Source of the DNA: Microbacteriaceae bacterium MWH-Ta3
Lineage (GTDB): Bacteria > Actinomycetota > Actinomycetes > Actinomycetales > Microbacteriaceae
Length of the DNA stretch: 64,000 bases
NCBI GenBank assembly: GCA_003053925.1
Contig: QBKD01000001.1
Location: 434,001-498,000, forward strand
Direction of reading: 5' to 3'
Position numbers and translations under genes: made by a program. Shown in pieces: positions 55,564 to 64,000 of this stretch. Positions within the stretch are counted from its first letter, which is position 1. The number at the start of each line of letters is the position of its first letter. A model generated the notes under the pieces. It did not search any database. It saw nothing but the letters and a program-made list of their open reading frames with translations, and was not told where the DNA came from.

Positions 55564-55773
55564 CGCGAAAAATTACAACGAATCGAGGCCAGACCTCGAT
55601 TTCCGCCACCTCAATACGATTGGTTGCAAAATTTCGCGTGGACGCGGGGTGGACACGCGCGTTGGTTGCAAAATTTCGCGTGGACGTGGGGTCGACACAT
55701 GGTTTGGTTGCAATTTTTCGCAAGCGGATGGGCGATAGGGCGCACACAGCCTGATTGGTTGCAAAATGTCGCG
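55564..55773 (+). repeat. Inverted-arm element with half-site array, locus H
   Basis: Left arm CGCGAAAAATTACAAC (55564-55579) and right arm GTTGCAAAATTTCGCG (55623-55638) have the 43-nt gap and an AATCGAGG/CCTCGATT hairpin. Further right arms start at 55665, 55707 and 55758 (steps 42, 42, 51). Spacers between arms share GTGGACG(C/T)GGGGT. Confidence 0.9.
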
Positions 55774-55774
55774 T

Positions 55775-55825
55775 GGAAGGGACGAACACGGGGAAGGGAC
55801 GAACGCAGGGACGGGACGAACGCAG
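55775..55825 (+). repeat. Three 17-bp tandem repeats
   Basis: GGAAGGGACGAACACGG, GGAAGGGACGAACGCAG and GGACGGGACGAACGCAG follow one another directly after repeat locus H. Confidence 0.85.
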
Positions 55826-55881
55826 GTCGGTGAAGCGCGGGGCGGGGCTTTTGCTGTGCCTGCCCCGCGGCGGACGAGGCA

Positions 55882-56931
55882 CTACCAGCGATACTCGGGC
55901 ACCAACGCCAGCGTGCTGTACCAGACCCAGCCGGTACGACCCGCGGCCTTCACCTGGTACCAGTTGCGTTCGGTCGCAACGACTTCAACGTGCGTTCCCG
56001 CGGACAGCCACGCTGTCACGCCCCCGCCCGGCGCGGTGCGCAACGCTGTCTGCGATGCCGCGTGGAATTGTGCGACGGGGAATCGTGCGGGTGTGACGAC
56101 CGGCGCCTCGAAATGTTCGTAGATCATCTGCGAGATTCTGCGCACCGCATATTTACTGGCGCCGCCGGTGCCGATTACGGCCACGGCATAGGTCGTGGTG
56201 GGACCGTACACAATTCCCGTATCGGCCTCGACCATGCCGTCGGTAAGCAACAACTGCCCCGACTTGGTTTCCGCCATCACGCCGGACTCCAGGCCGGATG
56301 TCAGGCGGAAGCGCCAAATCTGCCCCTGCAACAGCCGGTGCAGCAATGCCGTCGACCCCGCCGATAGCCCGGTCTCCGCCTCGATTCGGGAATAGAGTTC
56401 CACCAGGTCGCGGGTTGTCACGCGCTTGGTCACATAGCCGCCCGACGAGTTCACCACGATGTAGGTGCCGGGAAAACCCTGCTGCGCCAACTGCGCATTA
56501 ATCCAACGGTTGCCCAGCCGCTCGCGGATATCGGTGGAACACGGGTTATCGGACAGCGAAATCATCAACCGAAGACACGACGAAACCGAATATCCCGAGG
56601 CCAACTTCGTTGTCAACGACAGCCGCCCGGCGTCGACCTGACGAAGTGCCAGCCAGGCATAAAACAGCTTGATGGTCGAGGCGGGCTCGACGCGTGATGT
56701 TCCCCGAATCGACACGGACCGACCGGCTCCGCCCAGCTCGCGAACCGACACGCGATACGTGCCCTTGTAGCCAGCCAGTAGCTGCGTGATCTGTGCGGTG
56801 AGGTCGACATCGGTCACCATCGGCAGCGTGTCTGCCCGCGCAGGCTTCGGCGCGGGCACCGGGCTGACCGACAACACAACGAGGGCTGCGAGCGCCACGC
56901 CCGACAGAATCCGCGCGACACCGCGCGACAT
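55882..56931 (-). CDS. Exported class-A-beta-lactamase-like serine hydrolase with SH3 domain
   Basis: A 349-residue protein. A signal peptide (1-33) precedes a serine-hydrolase domain with PASTIK (Ser85, Lys88), LSDN (127-129) and ETKSGQ (Lys223), the three PBP/beta-lactamase motifs. A bacterial SH3-like domain (about 285-349, TAWLSAGTHVEVVATERNWY) follows. The SH3 domain suggests cell-wall binding, so a peptidoglycan-acting or lipid-modifying role is as likely as beta-lactam hydrolysis. The start overlaps the homocysteine methyltransferase stop. Confidence 0.87.
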   Translation of the reverse strand: MSRGVARILSGVALAALVVLSVSPVPAPKPARADTLPMVTDVDLTAQITQLLAGYKGTYRVSVRELGGAGRSVSIRGTSRVEPASTIKLFYAWLALRQVDAGRLSLTTKLASGYSVSSCLRLMISLSDNPCSTDIRERLGNRWINAQLAQQGFPGTYIVVNSSGGYVTKRVTTRDLVELYSRIEAETGLSAGSTALLHRLLQGQIWRFRLTSGLESGVMAETKSGQLLLTDGMVEADTGIVYGPTTTYAVAVIGTGGASKYAVRRISQMIYEHFEAPVVTPARFPVAQFHAASQTALRTAPGGGVTAWLSAGTHVEVVATERNWYQVKAAGRTGWVWYSTLALVPEYRW

Positions 56932-57824
56932 TATCCGAGCTCCAAAGCTGCGATGTCATTCGCCGTGTACCCACAGCATCCACCAATGATGACCGCCCCC
57001 GCGTCAGTCCACTCGGAAATCTGCGCCGCACTGGCCACCGCGCCACCCGCCGACCAGGTCTTGGTGCTGGCATCCCACTCGCGCCCCAGGTTCGGATAGA
57101 CCACGAAGGGCAGATCGGCCTGCACCGAACGCAGCAATCCCGTAATCAGTTCGGGCCGGGTGCAGTTCACACCGACCGCGATGGCGTCGGGATGCGCCTC
57201 GACAACCGACACAGCCTCGGCGAAGGGCTGCCCCGCACAGGTCTGATTGCCGTCGGTGCATGAATACGCCACCCAGAATGGCACGCCCGCATCGAGTTCC
57301 GTGAGGACATCCAGAATCACCCGAGCTTCTGCGACATCGGGAATCGTTTCAATCGCCAGCAGGTCGGGCTCCGTCGCAAGAATTGCCTCGAGGCGCGACC
57401 GATGGAATTCGCGAACAACGTCGTCGCTGACACCGTAGTTGCCGCGGTACTCGGAACCGTCGGCCAACGAGGCACCATAGGGGCCGATGCTGGCGGCGAC
57501 CAGCGTGCCCTCCACCGCGGCCAGGCGTGCGGCTGTCATGGCGGCGCGAATTGCATCCGCAACGTCGTCGTCGCTCCAGCCCTCGGCGGCGCACCCGGAA
57601 TTGGATATTTGGTAGGTGGCCGTAATAACAATGTCGGCGCCTGCCTCGACAAAATCCCGATGGGCCTGCGCGATGGCTTCGGGGTTGGTGCGCAACAGTT
57701 CGGCCGTCCACAGCGCGCCTGTCACGGCATGTCCGCGCGCTTCGAGGGCCGTCGAGAGCCCGCCATCGAGACGCAGCACGCGATCGACGTCGGGTGCGGC
57801 CTCGGTTTCCATCGACTGGCTCAT
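56931..57824 (-). CDS. mmuM: Homocysteine S-methyltransferase
   Basis: A 297-residue zinc enzyme: LRLDGGLSTALEARG at the N terminus, ITATYQIS, VGVNCTRPE (first zinc Cys) and IIGGCCGYTANDIAAL (the other two Cys). It transfers a methyl group from S-methylmethionine or SAM to homocysteine, making methionine. It shares sulfur-amino-acid context with the genes at 61.7-63.9 kb, although it is not in the same operon. Confidence 0.92.
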   Translation of the reverse strand: MSQSMETEAAPDVDRVLRLDGGLSTALEARGHAVTGALWTAELLRTNPEAIAQAHRDFVEAGADIVITATYQISNSGCAAEGWSDDDVADAIRAAMTAARLAAVEGTLVAASIGPYGASLADGSEYRGNYGVSDDVVREFHRSRLEAILATEPDLLAIETIPDVAEARVILDVLTELDAGVPFWVAYSCTDGNQTCAGQPFAEAVSVVEAHPDAIAVGVNCTRPELITGLLRSVQADLPFVVYPNLGREWDASTKTWSAGGAVASAAQISEWTDAGAVIIGGCCGYTANDIAALELG

Positions 57825-57931
57825 AATCCCAGTGTACGTTCGGCACAGATGCTCACTGCCGGTCGCCGCCAGCCGCCGTCACGTACGTTCACATTCCCGC
57901 GCGCCGCCGCGAAATTCGGCACGATAGAGGG

Positions 57932-60037
57932 ATGCCCGAAGCACCCGACGTCCCGCCGCGCACCCTTCCCACAATTGCGAATCTGGGTGTGGAAACGCGT
58001 ACCTTTGCGCCGTCGGAGGCATTCCGCGGGCAGGCGAACATTTTCCCAGCGCAGGCCGCCGAATTGCGTGCAGCTGCGGCCTCGGATCCCGTCGCCTTCT
58101 GGGAACAACAGGCCGCCCGCCTGGACTGGCATACACCGTGGCAGACCGCTCACACCTGGGCGCCCGCCTCGCCAGTTCTAAACGATTCGGGCGAACCGCA
58201 GTTCGACGCCGACGGCAACCCGGTGCTGTCGATTCCCCGGGCCGAGTGGTTTGCGGGCGGCACGCTGAACGTGGCCGTGAATTGCGTGGATCGCCACGTG
58301 ACCGCGGGGCTCGGCGACCGCATCGCACTTCATTTCGAGGGTGAACCGGGCGACCGCGAATCCATCACCTATCAGCAACTGCAGGATCGGGTCTCGCAGG
58401 CCGCCAACGCACTGACCGCACTGGGAATTACGCAGGGTGACCGCGTGGTGGTCTATCTGCCCGTTATCCCCGAGACCATCGTGATTACCTTGGCGATTGC
58501 CCGCATCGGCGCCATTCACTCGTTGGTGTTTGGCGGTTTCAGCGCCGAAGCACTGAAGTTCCGCGTGGAGGACACCGGCGCCAAGCTGTTGGTCACCAGC
58601 GACGGCCAGTACCGCCGCGGTACCGCCGTTCCCGTCAAACAGAATGCCGACGAGGCCGTGTCGGGCACGAACAACATCGAGCACGTGTTGGTGGTGCGCC
58701 GAACGGGCGAGGCAACACCGGACATTCCGTGGACGGCCGGGCGCGATGTGTGGTGGCACGAGGTGGTCGACACGGCCCCGACGCATCACGACCCCGAATA
58801 CTTCGATGCCGAAACTCCGTTGTTCATCATTTACACGTCGGGTACGACAGGCAAGCCGAAGGGTGTCGTGCACACCACGGGCGGATATTTGACCCAAACG
58901 TCGTGGAGCCACTGGGCGCTGTTCGACGCCAAGCCCGAGACCGATGTGTATTGGTGCACCGCCGATTTAGCGTGGGTAACTGCCCACACCTACGTGTTGT
59001 ATGGACCGTTCTCGAACGCGATGACGAGCGTCATCTACGAAGGAACCCCCAACACTCCCACCACCGAACGTCACTTCGAGATCATCGAGCGCTACGGGGT
59101 GACAACGTATTACACGGCTCCCACGTTGATTCGCACGTTCATGACCTGGTTCCCGCAGGGTGTTCCCGTGCGTCACAATTTGGCGAGAATCCGACTTCTG
59201 GCCACCGTGGGCGAATCCATTAACCCCGAGGCGTGGGTGTGGTTCCATCGCGAGATCGGCGGGGGATGCGCGCCCATCGTGGACACGTGGTGGCAGTCAG
59301 AATCGGGCTCGGCGATTGTGGCGCCGCTGCCGGGCGTCACCACACTCAAGCCCGGGTCTGCGACCTTCGCCATTCCCGGCGTGACGGTGCGCATTGTGGA
59401 TGAAGCGGGCGTCGAGGTACCGCATGGGTCCGGCGGGTACATCGTGATTGAGGGCACCTGGCCGTCGATGTCTCGAACGGTGTGGGGAAACCCCGAACGC
59501 TACCGTGACTCGTACTGGGCACAGTATTGGAAGCAGGGATACTTCTTCGCGGGCGACGGAGCCAAATACGACGACGACGGATATATCTGGCTGTTGGGCC
59601 GAGTCGATGACGTCATCAACGTGTCGGGCCACCGCCTGTCCACCATCGAAATCGAGTCGGCACTGGTGTCGCACCCCGAAGTGGGTGAAGCGGCGGTCGT
59701 GGGAGTATCCGACCCCACCACCGGCCAGGCAATCGCGGCCTTCATCGTGCCGTCGCGCGCGATCTCGGAGGCCGACCGCGCATCCGATGACACGTGGCGC
59801 GCACTGACCGACGAACTGGCAGCGCTGCTGCGCAGCCATGTCGCAACCGAAATTGGTCCGATTGCCAAGCCCCGCGACATTGTGGTGGTTCCCGATGTCC
59901 CCAAGACTCGGTCAGGAAAAATCATGCGGCGACTGCTTGTTGATATCAGCGAGGGCCGAGCCCTGGGCGATGACACCAGCCTGCAGGACGACACCGTTCC
60001 CGGCCGTATTCTGTCCATCGTCGACGGCGGCCGCTGA
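57932..60037 (+). CDS. Second acetyl-CoA synthetase-like acyl-CoA ligase
   Basis: A 701-residue paralogue of the ligase at 897. YTSGTTGKPKG, WWQSESGS and [11 protein letters not shown] (Lys663) are intact. Relative to the first enzyme it has an N-terminal extension (PPRTLPTIANLGVETRTFAP) and an insertion of about 25 residues (around 85-110, LNDSGEPQFDADGNPVLSI). WWQSESGS replaces WWQTETGA in the substrate pocket, so specificity may differ (acetate or propionate). The ATG is preceded by CACGAT-N6. Confidence 0.92.
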   Translation: MPEAPDVPPRTLPTIANLGVETRTFAPSEAFRGQANIFPAQAAELRAAAASDPVAFWEQQAARLDWHTPWQTAHTWAPASPVLNDSGEPQFDADGNPVLSIPRAEWFAGGTLNVAVNCVDRHVTAGLGDRIALHFEGEPGDRESITYQQLQDRVSQAANALTALGITQGDRVVVYLPVIPETIVITLAIARIGAIHSLVFGGFSAEALKFRVEDTGAKLLVTSDGQYRRGTAVPVKQNADEAVSGTNNIEHVLVVRRTGEATPDIPWTAGRDVWWHEVVDTAPTHHDPEYFDAETPLFIIYTSGTTGKPKGVVHTTGGYLTQTSWSHWALFDAKPETDVYWCTADLAWVTAHTYVLYGPFSNAMTSVIYEGTPNTPTTERHFEIIERYGVTTYYTAPTLIRTFMTWFPQGVPVRHNLARIRLLATVGESINPEAWVWFHREIGGGCAPIVDTWWQSESGSAIVAPLPGVTTLKPGSATFAIPGVTVRIVDEAGVEVPHGSGGYIVIEGTWPSMSRTVWGNPERYRDSYWAQYWKQGYFFAGDGAKYDDDGYIWLLGRVDDVINVSGHRLSTIEIESALVSHPEVGEAAVVGVSDPTTGQAIAAFIVPSRAISEADRASDDTWRALTDELAALLRSHVATEIGPIAKPRDIVVVPDVPKTRSGKIMRRLLVDISEGRALGDDTSLQDDTVPGRILSIVDGGR

Positions 60038-60064
60038 CACAAAAGCGGGAATCGAGGCGCGGCG

Positions 60065-60637
60065 CTACTGAATGCGCGAGGACTCGTCCAGTGAATGCCA
60101 CGTGCGGTTGTGGTACACGAGCGGCTGGGGCGAGGGCTCTGCCTCGGCGCCATCCGATGCCTCGAGTGCATGCACGACAATCAGGGTGGAACCGCCCACC
60201 GCGACTCGGTCGATAATCTCACCGCGAATGCGCGCCTGTGCGGCAGGGAAGTACGGTTCACCGGTCGGCAAACGATCCCATGCCGTCGTGTCGGCGAACC
60301 GGTCCACACCACTTGCCGCGCCGAGTTTCGCCAGATCAAGGTTTGCGGCCGACAACATGTGCACCACGACGGTCTTCGACGCAATAATCGTCGGGGCAGC
60401 CGAGGCCATGGCCGACAACGAGAACACCAGCACGGGCGGCTCGGCACTGACCGAGAACACCGAGCTTGCGGTCAATGCAACGGGCCCGTCACCCGCATCG
60501 GCGGTAATCAACGCGACGCCGGCGGGGTGATTGCGGAACGCGCGCTTGAATTCATCGGCGCTGAGTCCGGGGCACGATTGTGCGGCTTCGGTGAGGTTGA
60601 CGTGCCCGAATTGTTCGGGAATCACGGTGTCCGACAT
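60065..60637 (-). CDS. Flavin reductase-like FMN-binding protein
   Basis: A 190-residue protein with the split-barrel flavin reductase fold: FKRAFRNHPAGVALITADAGDGPVALTASSVFSVSAEPPVLVFSLS is the FMN-binding start. HMLSAANLDLAKLGA and ARIRGEIIDRVAVGGSTLIV follow. Such proteins supply reduced flavin to monooxygenases. It lies 76 bases beyond the 2OG-oxygenase gene in the same direction. Confidence 0.88.
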   Translation of the reverse strand: MSDTVIPEQFGHVNLTEAAQSCPGLSADEFKRAFRNHPAGVALITADAGDGPVALTASSVFSVSAEPPVLVFSLSAMASAAPTIIASKTVVVHMLSAANLDLAKLGAASGVDRFADTTAWDRLPTGEPYFPAAQARIRGEIIDRVAVGGSTLIVVHALEASDGAEAEPSPQPLVYHNRTWHSLDESSRIQ

Positions 60638-60713
60638 GGGTGCTCCGGTCTTTTGCGGGCGGCTCGAGTGCGCCCTCGTGCCATTCTATGAGCGCGACCG
60701 AACGGGTTATTCC

Positions 60714-61718
60714 CTACCGAGGCAACAGATGTGGGTGATGCGCCTCGACCACATTGGGGTGTGCCCGCACCCGGCTCTTCAGCCAGTTGCGCCCGAAGAC
60801 GGGATACAGCTCGTTCGCTGGATCCCGGGTTATTCCCCGCGATTCCGCGGCGAGTTCGGCGGGCAGCGTGATGGCGGGAATCTCGGCGTCGAGGGCGGGG
60901 CAGTAGAAGAACGGAATCGAGATGCGTTCGTCACCGGCCTTGGGTGCAATCACGCGGTGGTTGGTTGCCTTGAGGTACCCGTTGGTCGCAATTTCCAGCA
61001 TTTCGCCGATGTTGACCACGAATGCCCGGGGAATCGGAGGCGCGTCGATCCACTCGCCGTCCATTTCCACCTGCAAGCCACCCTTACCGTCTTCGACGTA
61101 GAGCAGCGTCAGAACACCGAGGTCCTTGTGGGCGCCCACTCCCTGCACGGGAACGTCGGAATCCTTGCCGGGGTATCGCACAATCTTCATCAGGGGCGAC
61201 GGGGGGTGGGCAAAGGCGGGGTCAAAGAAATCCCGAGGCGCGCCCAGCGATTCGGCCCATGCCGCCAGCAGGTCCAGGCTGATGGCGTTCAGGCGATCAA
61301 TCCATTCCTCGGCGAATTCGCGCAACTGCGGCAGAGCCTCGGGCCAGAGGTTGGGACCTTGCAGAACCCAGAAGTCGTCCGTTTCCGGTTCGACGGGAAT
61401 TGCGGGGCGCTCGGCGCCAATATCGATCTGCTCGCGCCAGTCCACCTTGCCCTGCGTGAGTTCACCACCCACGCGTGTGTATCCGCGGAAGTGGGGGCTG
61501 AAGGTGTTTTCAATCGCCAGCTTGTCGGCATCGGGCAGAGCGAAGAACGCACGCGCGGTCTGGATTGCGCGGTCAAAGACTTCGTCGGGGATGCCGTGCC
61601 CCGTCAGATAGAAGAATCCGACATCGTGCGTAACCTGGCGCAGGTCGGCACGAAACCGTTCGGCTTCGGCGGGCGACCCAGACAAAAGCGAGAAATCCAG
61701 AATGGGGAGGGTCTTCAC
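60714..61718 (-). CDS. Isopenicillin-N-synthase-like 2-oxoglutarate/Fe(II) oxygenase
   Basis: A 334-residue non-heme iron oxygenase. LPILDFSLLSGSP and DVGFFYLTGHGIPDEVFDRA match the N-terminal domain; VGAHKDLGVLTLLY supplies His and Asp, KATNHRVIAP the second His and RISIPFFY the Arg-X-Ser cosubstrate site. The start is GTG with AAAGGA upstream. It follows the cystathionine-enzyme gene by 33 bases. Substrate unknown; the context suggests a sulfur- or amino-acid-derived compound. Confidence 0.88.
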   Translation of the reverse strand: MKTLPILDFSLLSGSPAEAERFRADLRQVTHDVGFFYLTGHGIPDEVFDRAIQTARAFFALPDADKLAIENTFSPHFRGYTRVGGELTQGKVDWREQIDIGAERPAIPVEPETDDFWVLQGPNLWPEALPQLREFAEEWIDRLNAISLDLLAAWAESLGAPRDFFDPAFAHPPSPLMKIVRYPGKDSDVPVQGVGAHKDLGVLTLLYVEDGKGGLQVEMDGEWIDAPPIPRAFVVNIGEMLEIATNGYLKATNHRVIAPKAGDERISIPFFYCPALDAEIPAITLPAELAAESRGITRDPANELYPVFGRNWLKSRVRAHPNVVEAHHPHLLPR

Positions 61719-61751
61719 GGTGGTCCTTTCGCGGCGGTTGTACGTCGGGGT

Positions 61752-62906
61752 TTAGGCAGTGGCGAGTGAATCGAGCGCGGTGACAATATCGAGGGTCAGG
61801 TCCTCGATGTCTTCGATACCGACCGAAAGGCGCACCAGGTTGTCGGGAACAGACAGCGCGGTGCCGGCGACCGAGGCGTGCGTCATGGCGGCAGGCAGCT
61901 CAATCAGTGATTCCACACCGCCCAGCGATTCGGCGAGGGTAAATAGTTCGGTGCGCGCGACGACCTGGCGTGCCGCCTCGATGCCACCTGCAACGCGGAT
62001 TGACACCATGCCACCGAAGCCGCGCATCTGGCGTGTGGCAACCTCGTGTCCGCGGTGCGAGGCAAGGCCCGGGTACAGCACCGATTCGACGGCGGGGTGC
62101 GATTCGAGTCGCTCGGCGATGGCCTGCGCGTTGTCGCTGTGGCGCTCCATGCGCAACCCCAGCGTCTTGATGCCGCGGATCGTCAGATACGAATCGAAGG
62201 GTGCCGCGACCGCACCCACGGCGTTGTGCAGGAACGCGATGCGATCCGCGAGCTCGGCGTCGGCAACAATCAGCGCACCGCCCACGACATCGCTGTGGCC
62301 ACCCATGTACTTCGTCGTGGAATGGACCACGACGTCGGCGCCCAGTGCCAGGGGGTTCTGCAGCGCGGGCGTGGCAAACGTGTTATCGACGACCACAAGC
62401 GAACCGTGTGCGTGGGCGATACGCGCAACCGCCTCGATGTCCACAATCTGCAACAACGGGTTCGATGGCGTTTCCAGCCACAGCACCTTCGGCTTCAGTG
62501 CGCCGATCGACTGCTCGGCAGCGGCCAGGTCGGTGAGGTCCACCGCGGTGTGGGCCACGCCCCACGCCCCAAAGACCGCGTTGATCAGGCGGTACGTTCC
62601 GCCATAGGCATCGTTGCCCAACACAATGTGATCGCCCGCGCCCACGATGGTGCGCAGCAGCGTGTCCTCGGCAGCTAATCCACTGGCAAAAGCAAAGGCT
62701 CGGGTTCCGCCCTCGAGTGCAGCAAGGTTCGTGTGCAGATTGTCGCGCGTGGGGTTTCCGCTGCGTGAATACTCGTACCCACCGCGCAGGTTTCCCACGC
62801 CGTCCTGTGCGTAGGTTGACGACAAGTGAATGGGGGGAATCACCGCGCCGGTCTGGGCGTCGGGCTCCTGACCAGCGTGTACGGCACGGGTGTTGAACGA
62901 AGACAT
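61752..62906 (-). CDS. Cystathionine gamma-lyase/synthase (Cys/Met PLP enzyme)
   Basis: A 384-residue PLP enzyme: STYAQDGVGNLRGGYEYSRSGNPTR, ASGLAAEDTLLR, LVVVDNTFATPALQNPL and VVHSTTKYMGGHSDV, whose Lys forms the PLP aldimine. The family includes cystathionine gamma-synthase (MetB) and gamma-lyase; motifs do not separate them. Because a cystathionine beta-synthase-like gene is directly upstream (17 bases), a lyase completing methionine-to-cysteine conversion is favoured. Confidence 0.9.
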   Translation of the reverse strand: MSSFNTRAVHAGQEPDAQTGAVIPPIHLSSTYAQDGVGNLRGGYEYSRSGNPTRDNLHTNLAALEGGTRAFAFASGLAAEDTLLRTIVGAGDHIVLGNDAYGGTYRLINAVFGAWGVAHTAVDLTDLAAAEQSIGALKPKVLWLETPSNPLLQIVDIEAVARIAHAHGSLVVVDNTFATPALQNPLALGADVVVHSTTKYMGGHSDVVGGALIVADAELADRIAFLHNAVGAVAAPFDSYLTIRGIKTLGLRMERHSDNAQAIAERLESHPAVESVLYPGLASHRGHEVATRQMRGFGGMVSIRVAGGIEAARQVVARTELFTLAESLGGVESLIELPAAMTHASVAGTALSVPDNLVRLSVGIEDIEDLTLDIVTALDSLATA

Positions 62907-62923
62907 GGTGTGGTCCTTTTCAG

Positions 62924-63940
62924 TTAGAGCGAGAGGTCGGAAACGATGGCAGCCACGCGGGTGCGCAGCTCGGTGTCGGAATCATCGACGGCGAATCCGT
63001 TGGCACGCATCCAGTCGTCGTTGAAGATTTTGCCCAGGTACCCGCGGCCGCTGTCGGGCAACAGCGCGACCACGACGTCGGTCGGGCCCAGCTCGCGCGC
63101 CACGGTCAGCGCAGCCGACATGGCCATTCCCGCCGATCCGCCCACGAGAATTCCCTCTTCGCGGGCCAGTCGGCGAGTGATGGCGAACGACTCGGCGTCG
63201 GATACCGACACCAGGCGGTCCGGCACGGTGGGGTCATACGTCTCCGGCCAAAAGTCCTCGCCCACGCCCTCGACGTAGTAACCGTGCGCCGGTCCCCCGT
63301 TGTAGATCGACCCCACGGGATCGGCACCCACGATGGTCACGGCGCCGCCCGAGGCCTGCTTCAGGTAGCGGCCGGTTCCCGTGATGGTGCCACCAGTGCC
63401 GACACCGGCCACGAAGTGCGTCACGGTGCCGTCGGTGTCGCGCCAAATTTCCGGGCCGGTCGTGGCGAAGTGGCTGGCGGGGCCATTGTGGTTGGCGAAC
63501 TGGTTGGGCATAAAGGCGTTGGGCAATTCGGCCGTCAAGCGCGCGGCAACCGAGTAATAGGAACGAGGATCGGTGGGCTCGACATTGGTGGGGGTCACGA
63601 CGACCTCGGCCCCAAAGGCACGCAGGGCATTCTGCTTGTCCACCGACATCTTGTCGGGCATGACGAACACCATTCGATAGCCCCGTTCGATGGCAAACAG
63701 TGCGAGGCCGGCGCCGGTGTTCCCCGACGTCGGTTCCACGATCGTGCCACCGGGAACCAGTCGCCCGTCCTTCTCGGCGGCCTCGATAATGCGTTGGGCG
63801 ATGCGGTCCTTGGCGGATCCGCCGGGGTTCATGAATTCGAGCTTGGCCAGCACGGTGGCATCGATACCGTCGGTCAGCGAGTTCAGCTTCACCAACGGAG
63901 TGTTTCCAATCAGCGAGGTAACGCGGGGTGCGTAGGTCAT
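62924..63940 (-). CDS. Cystathionine beta-synthase-like PLP enzyme without CBS domains
   Basis: A protein of about 338 residues. SLIGNTPLVKLNSL, MNPGGSAKDRIAQ (PLP Lys), PTSGNTGAGLAL and GVGTGGTITGTGRYLK mark a cysteine-synthase fold; the terminal PDSGRGYLGKIFNDDWM is the cystathionine beta-synthase signature. The usual C-terminal CBS-domain pair (about 110 residues) is absent. The ATG at 63938-63940 follows a GGGA site; the upstream in-frame ATG adds six unlikely residues. It is the first gene of a likely four-gene unit. Confidence 0.88.
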   Translation of the reverse strand: MTYAPRVTSLIGNTPLVKLNSLTDGIDATVLAKLEFMNPGGSAKDRIAQRIIEAAEKDGRLVPGGTIVEPTSGNTGAGLALFAIERGYRMVFVMPDKMSVDKQNALRAFGAEVVVTPTNVEPTDPRSYYSVAARLTAELPNAFMPNQFANHNGPASHFATTGPEIWRDTDGTVTHFVAGVGTGGTITGTGRYLKQASGGAVTIVGADPVGSIYNGGPAHGYYVEGVGEDFWPETYDPTVPDRLVSVSDAESFAITRRLAREEGILVGGSAGMAMSAALTVARELGPTDVVVALLPDSGRGYLGKIFNDDWMRANGFAVDDSDTELRTRVAAIVSDLSL

Positions 63941-64000
63941 GATGATCCCAAGGTCCAATGAGACCGGCCGCGTAGGCTGCGGCGTTCTCGGTGTGTGTTG

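Larger units (their letters stand above)
55405..55881. other. Intergenic region with terminator, repeat locus H and 17-bp repeats
   Basis: These 477 bases between converging genes contain the surface-protein terminator (55423-55456), inverted-arm locus H (55564-55773) and three 17-bp repeats (55775-55825). I see no protein or RNA gene. Confidence 0.75.

Overview
The window looks like chromosomal DNA of a high-GC actinobacterium, most likely Micrococcales/Microbacteriaceae. This is an inference from gene content and order: carD-ispDF-cysS-rlmB, SenX3/RegX3 with phoU, a GlnR-like regulator beside ppk and mutT1, DUF4032 and DUF4177 proteins, DtxR-type iron control and LAxTG sortase signals. I name no species.

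Layout. 1-9.9 kb: the 5' part of a Tad-pilus ATPase gene (minus), acetyl-CoA synthetase, RidA, DUF4177, a bifunctional PASTA penicillin-binding protein, a phosphoesterase, tRNA-Pro, an exported orphan, and a PBP4-type carboxypeptidase followed by nicotinamidase. 10-19 kb: tRNA-Thr, a DsbA-like protein, a sugar-importer ATPase, a DUF4032 kinase-like protein, then the carD-ispDF-cysS-rlmB run and a lipoprotein. 19-31 kb: senX3-regX3, phoU, gpmA, methyltransferase, YgfZ, two small membrane proteins, GlnR-like regulator, ppk, mutT1, a helical orphan and a membrane phosphatase. 31-36 kb: tRNA-Lys with a duplicated 3' end, a heterodimeric ABC exporter, an esterase. 36-41 kb: two sortase-anchored surface proteins and a two-component system. 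41-50 kb: small membrane proteins, an oxidoreductase, an iron ABC importer behind a DtxR box, a large repeat-built surface protein, pirin. 50-64 kb: a GntR / nitrilase / APC-permease cluster, another surface protein, a class-A-like serine hydrolase, homocysteine methyltransferase, a second acetyl-CoA synthetase, and a probable cystathionine beta-synthase / cystathionine gamma-lyase(synthase) / 2OG-oxygenase / flavin-reductase run.

Most striking signal. Eight intergenic sites between 10.1 and 55.8 kb carry the same element: two inverted 16-bp AT-rich arms (CGCGAAAAATTACAAC and GTTGYAAWWWTTCGCG) separated by exactly 43 nt in all eight. At least six of the eight have a small hairpin just inside the left arm whose sequence changes between loci while pairing is kept. 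At six loci extra half-sites extend outward in the same orientation at almost exact 42-bp or 52-bp steps, close to four or five DNA turns. Two of these arrays, in opposite orientation, form a 118-bp inverted repeat around the orphan gene at 29.3-30.0 kb. I know of no described actinobacterial element with this geometry.

Functional links. The 19-31 kb block reads as a phosphate/polyphosphate/nitrogen control region. Three surface-protein genes share related upstream motifs and two of them sit next to a NarL-type two-component pair, suggesting one regulon. Several genes have a -10-like hexamer six or seven nt before the start codon, as expected for leaderless actinobacterial mRNAs.
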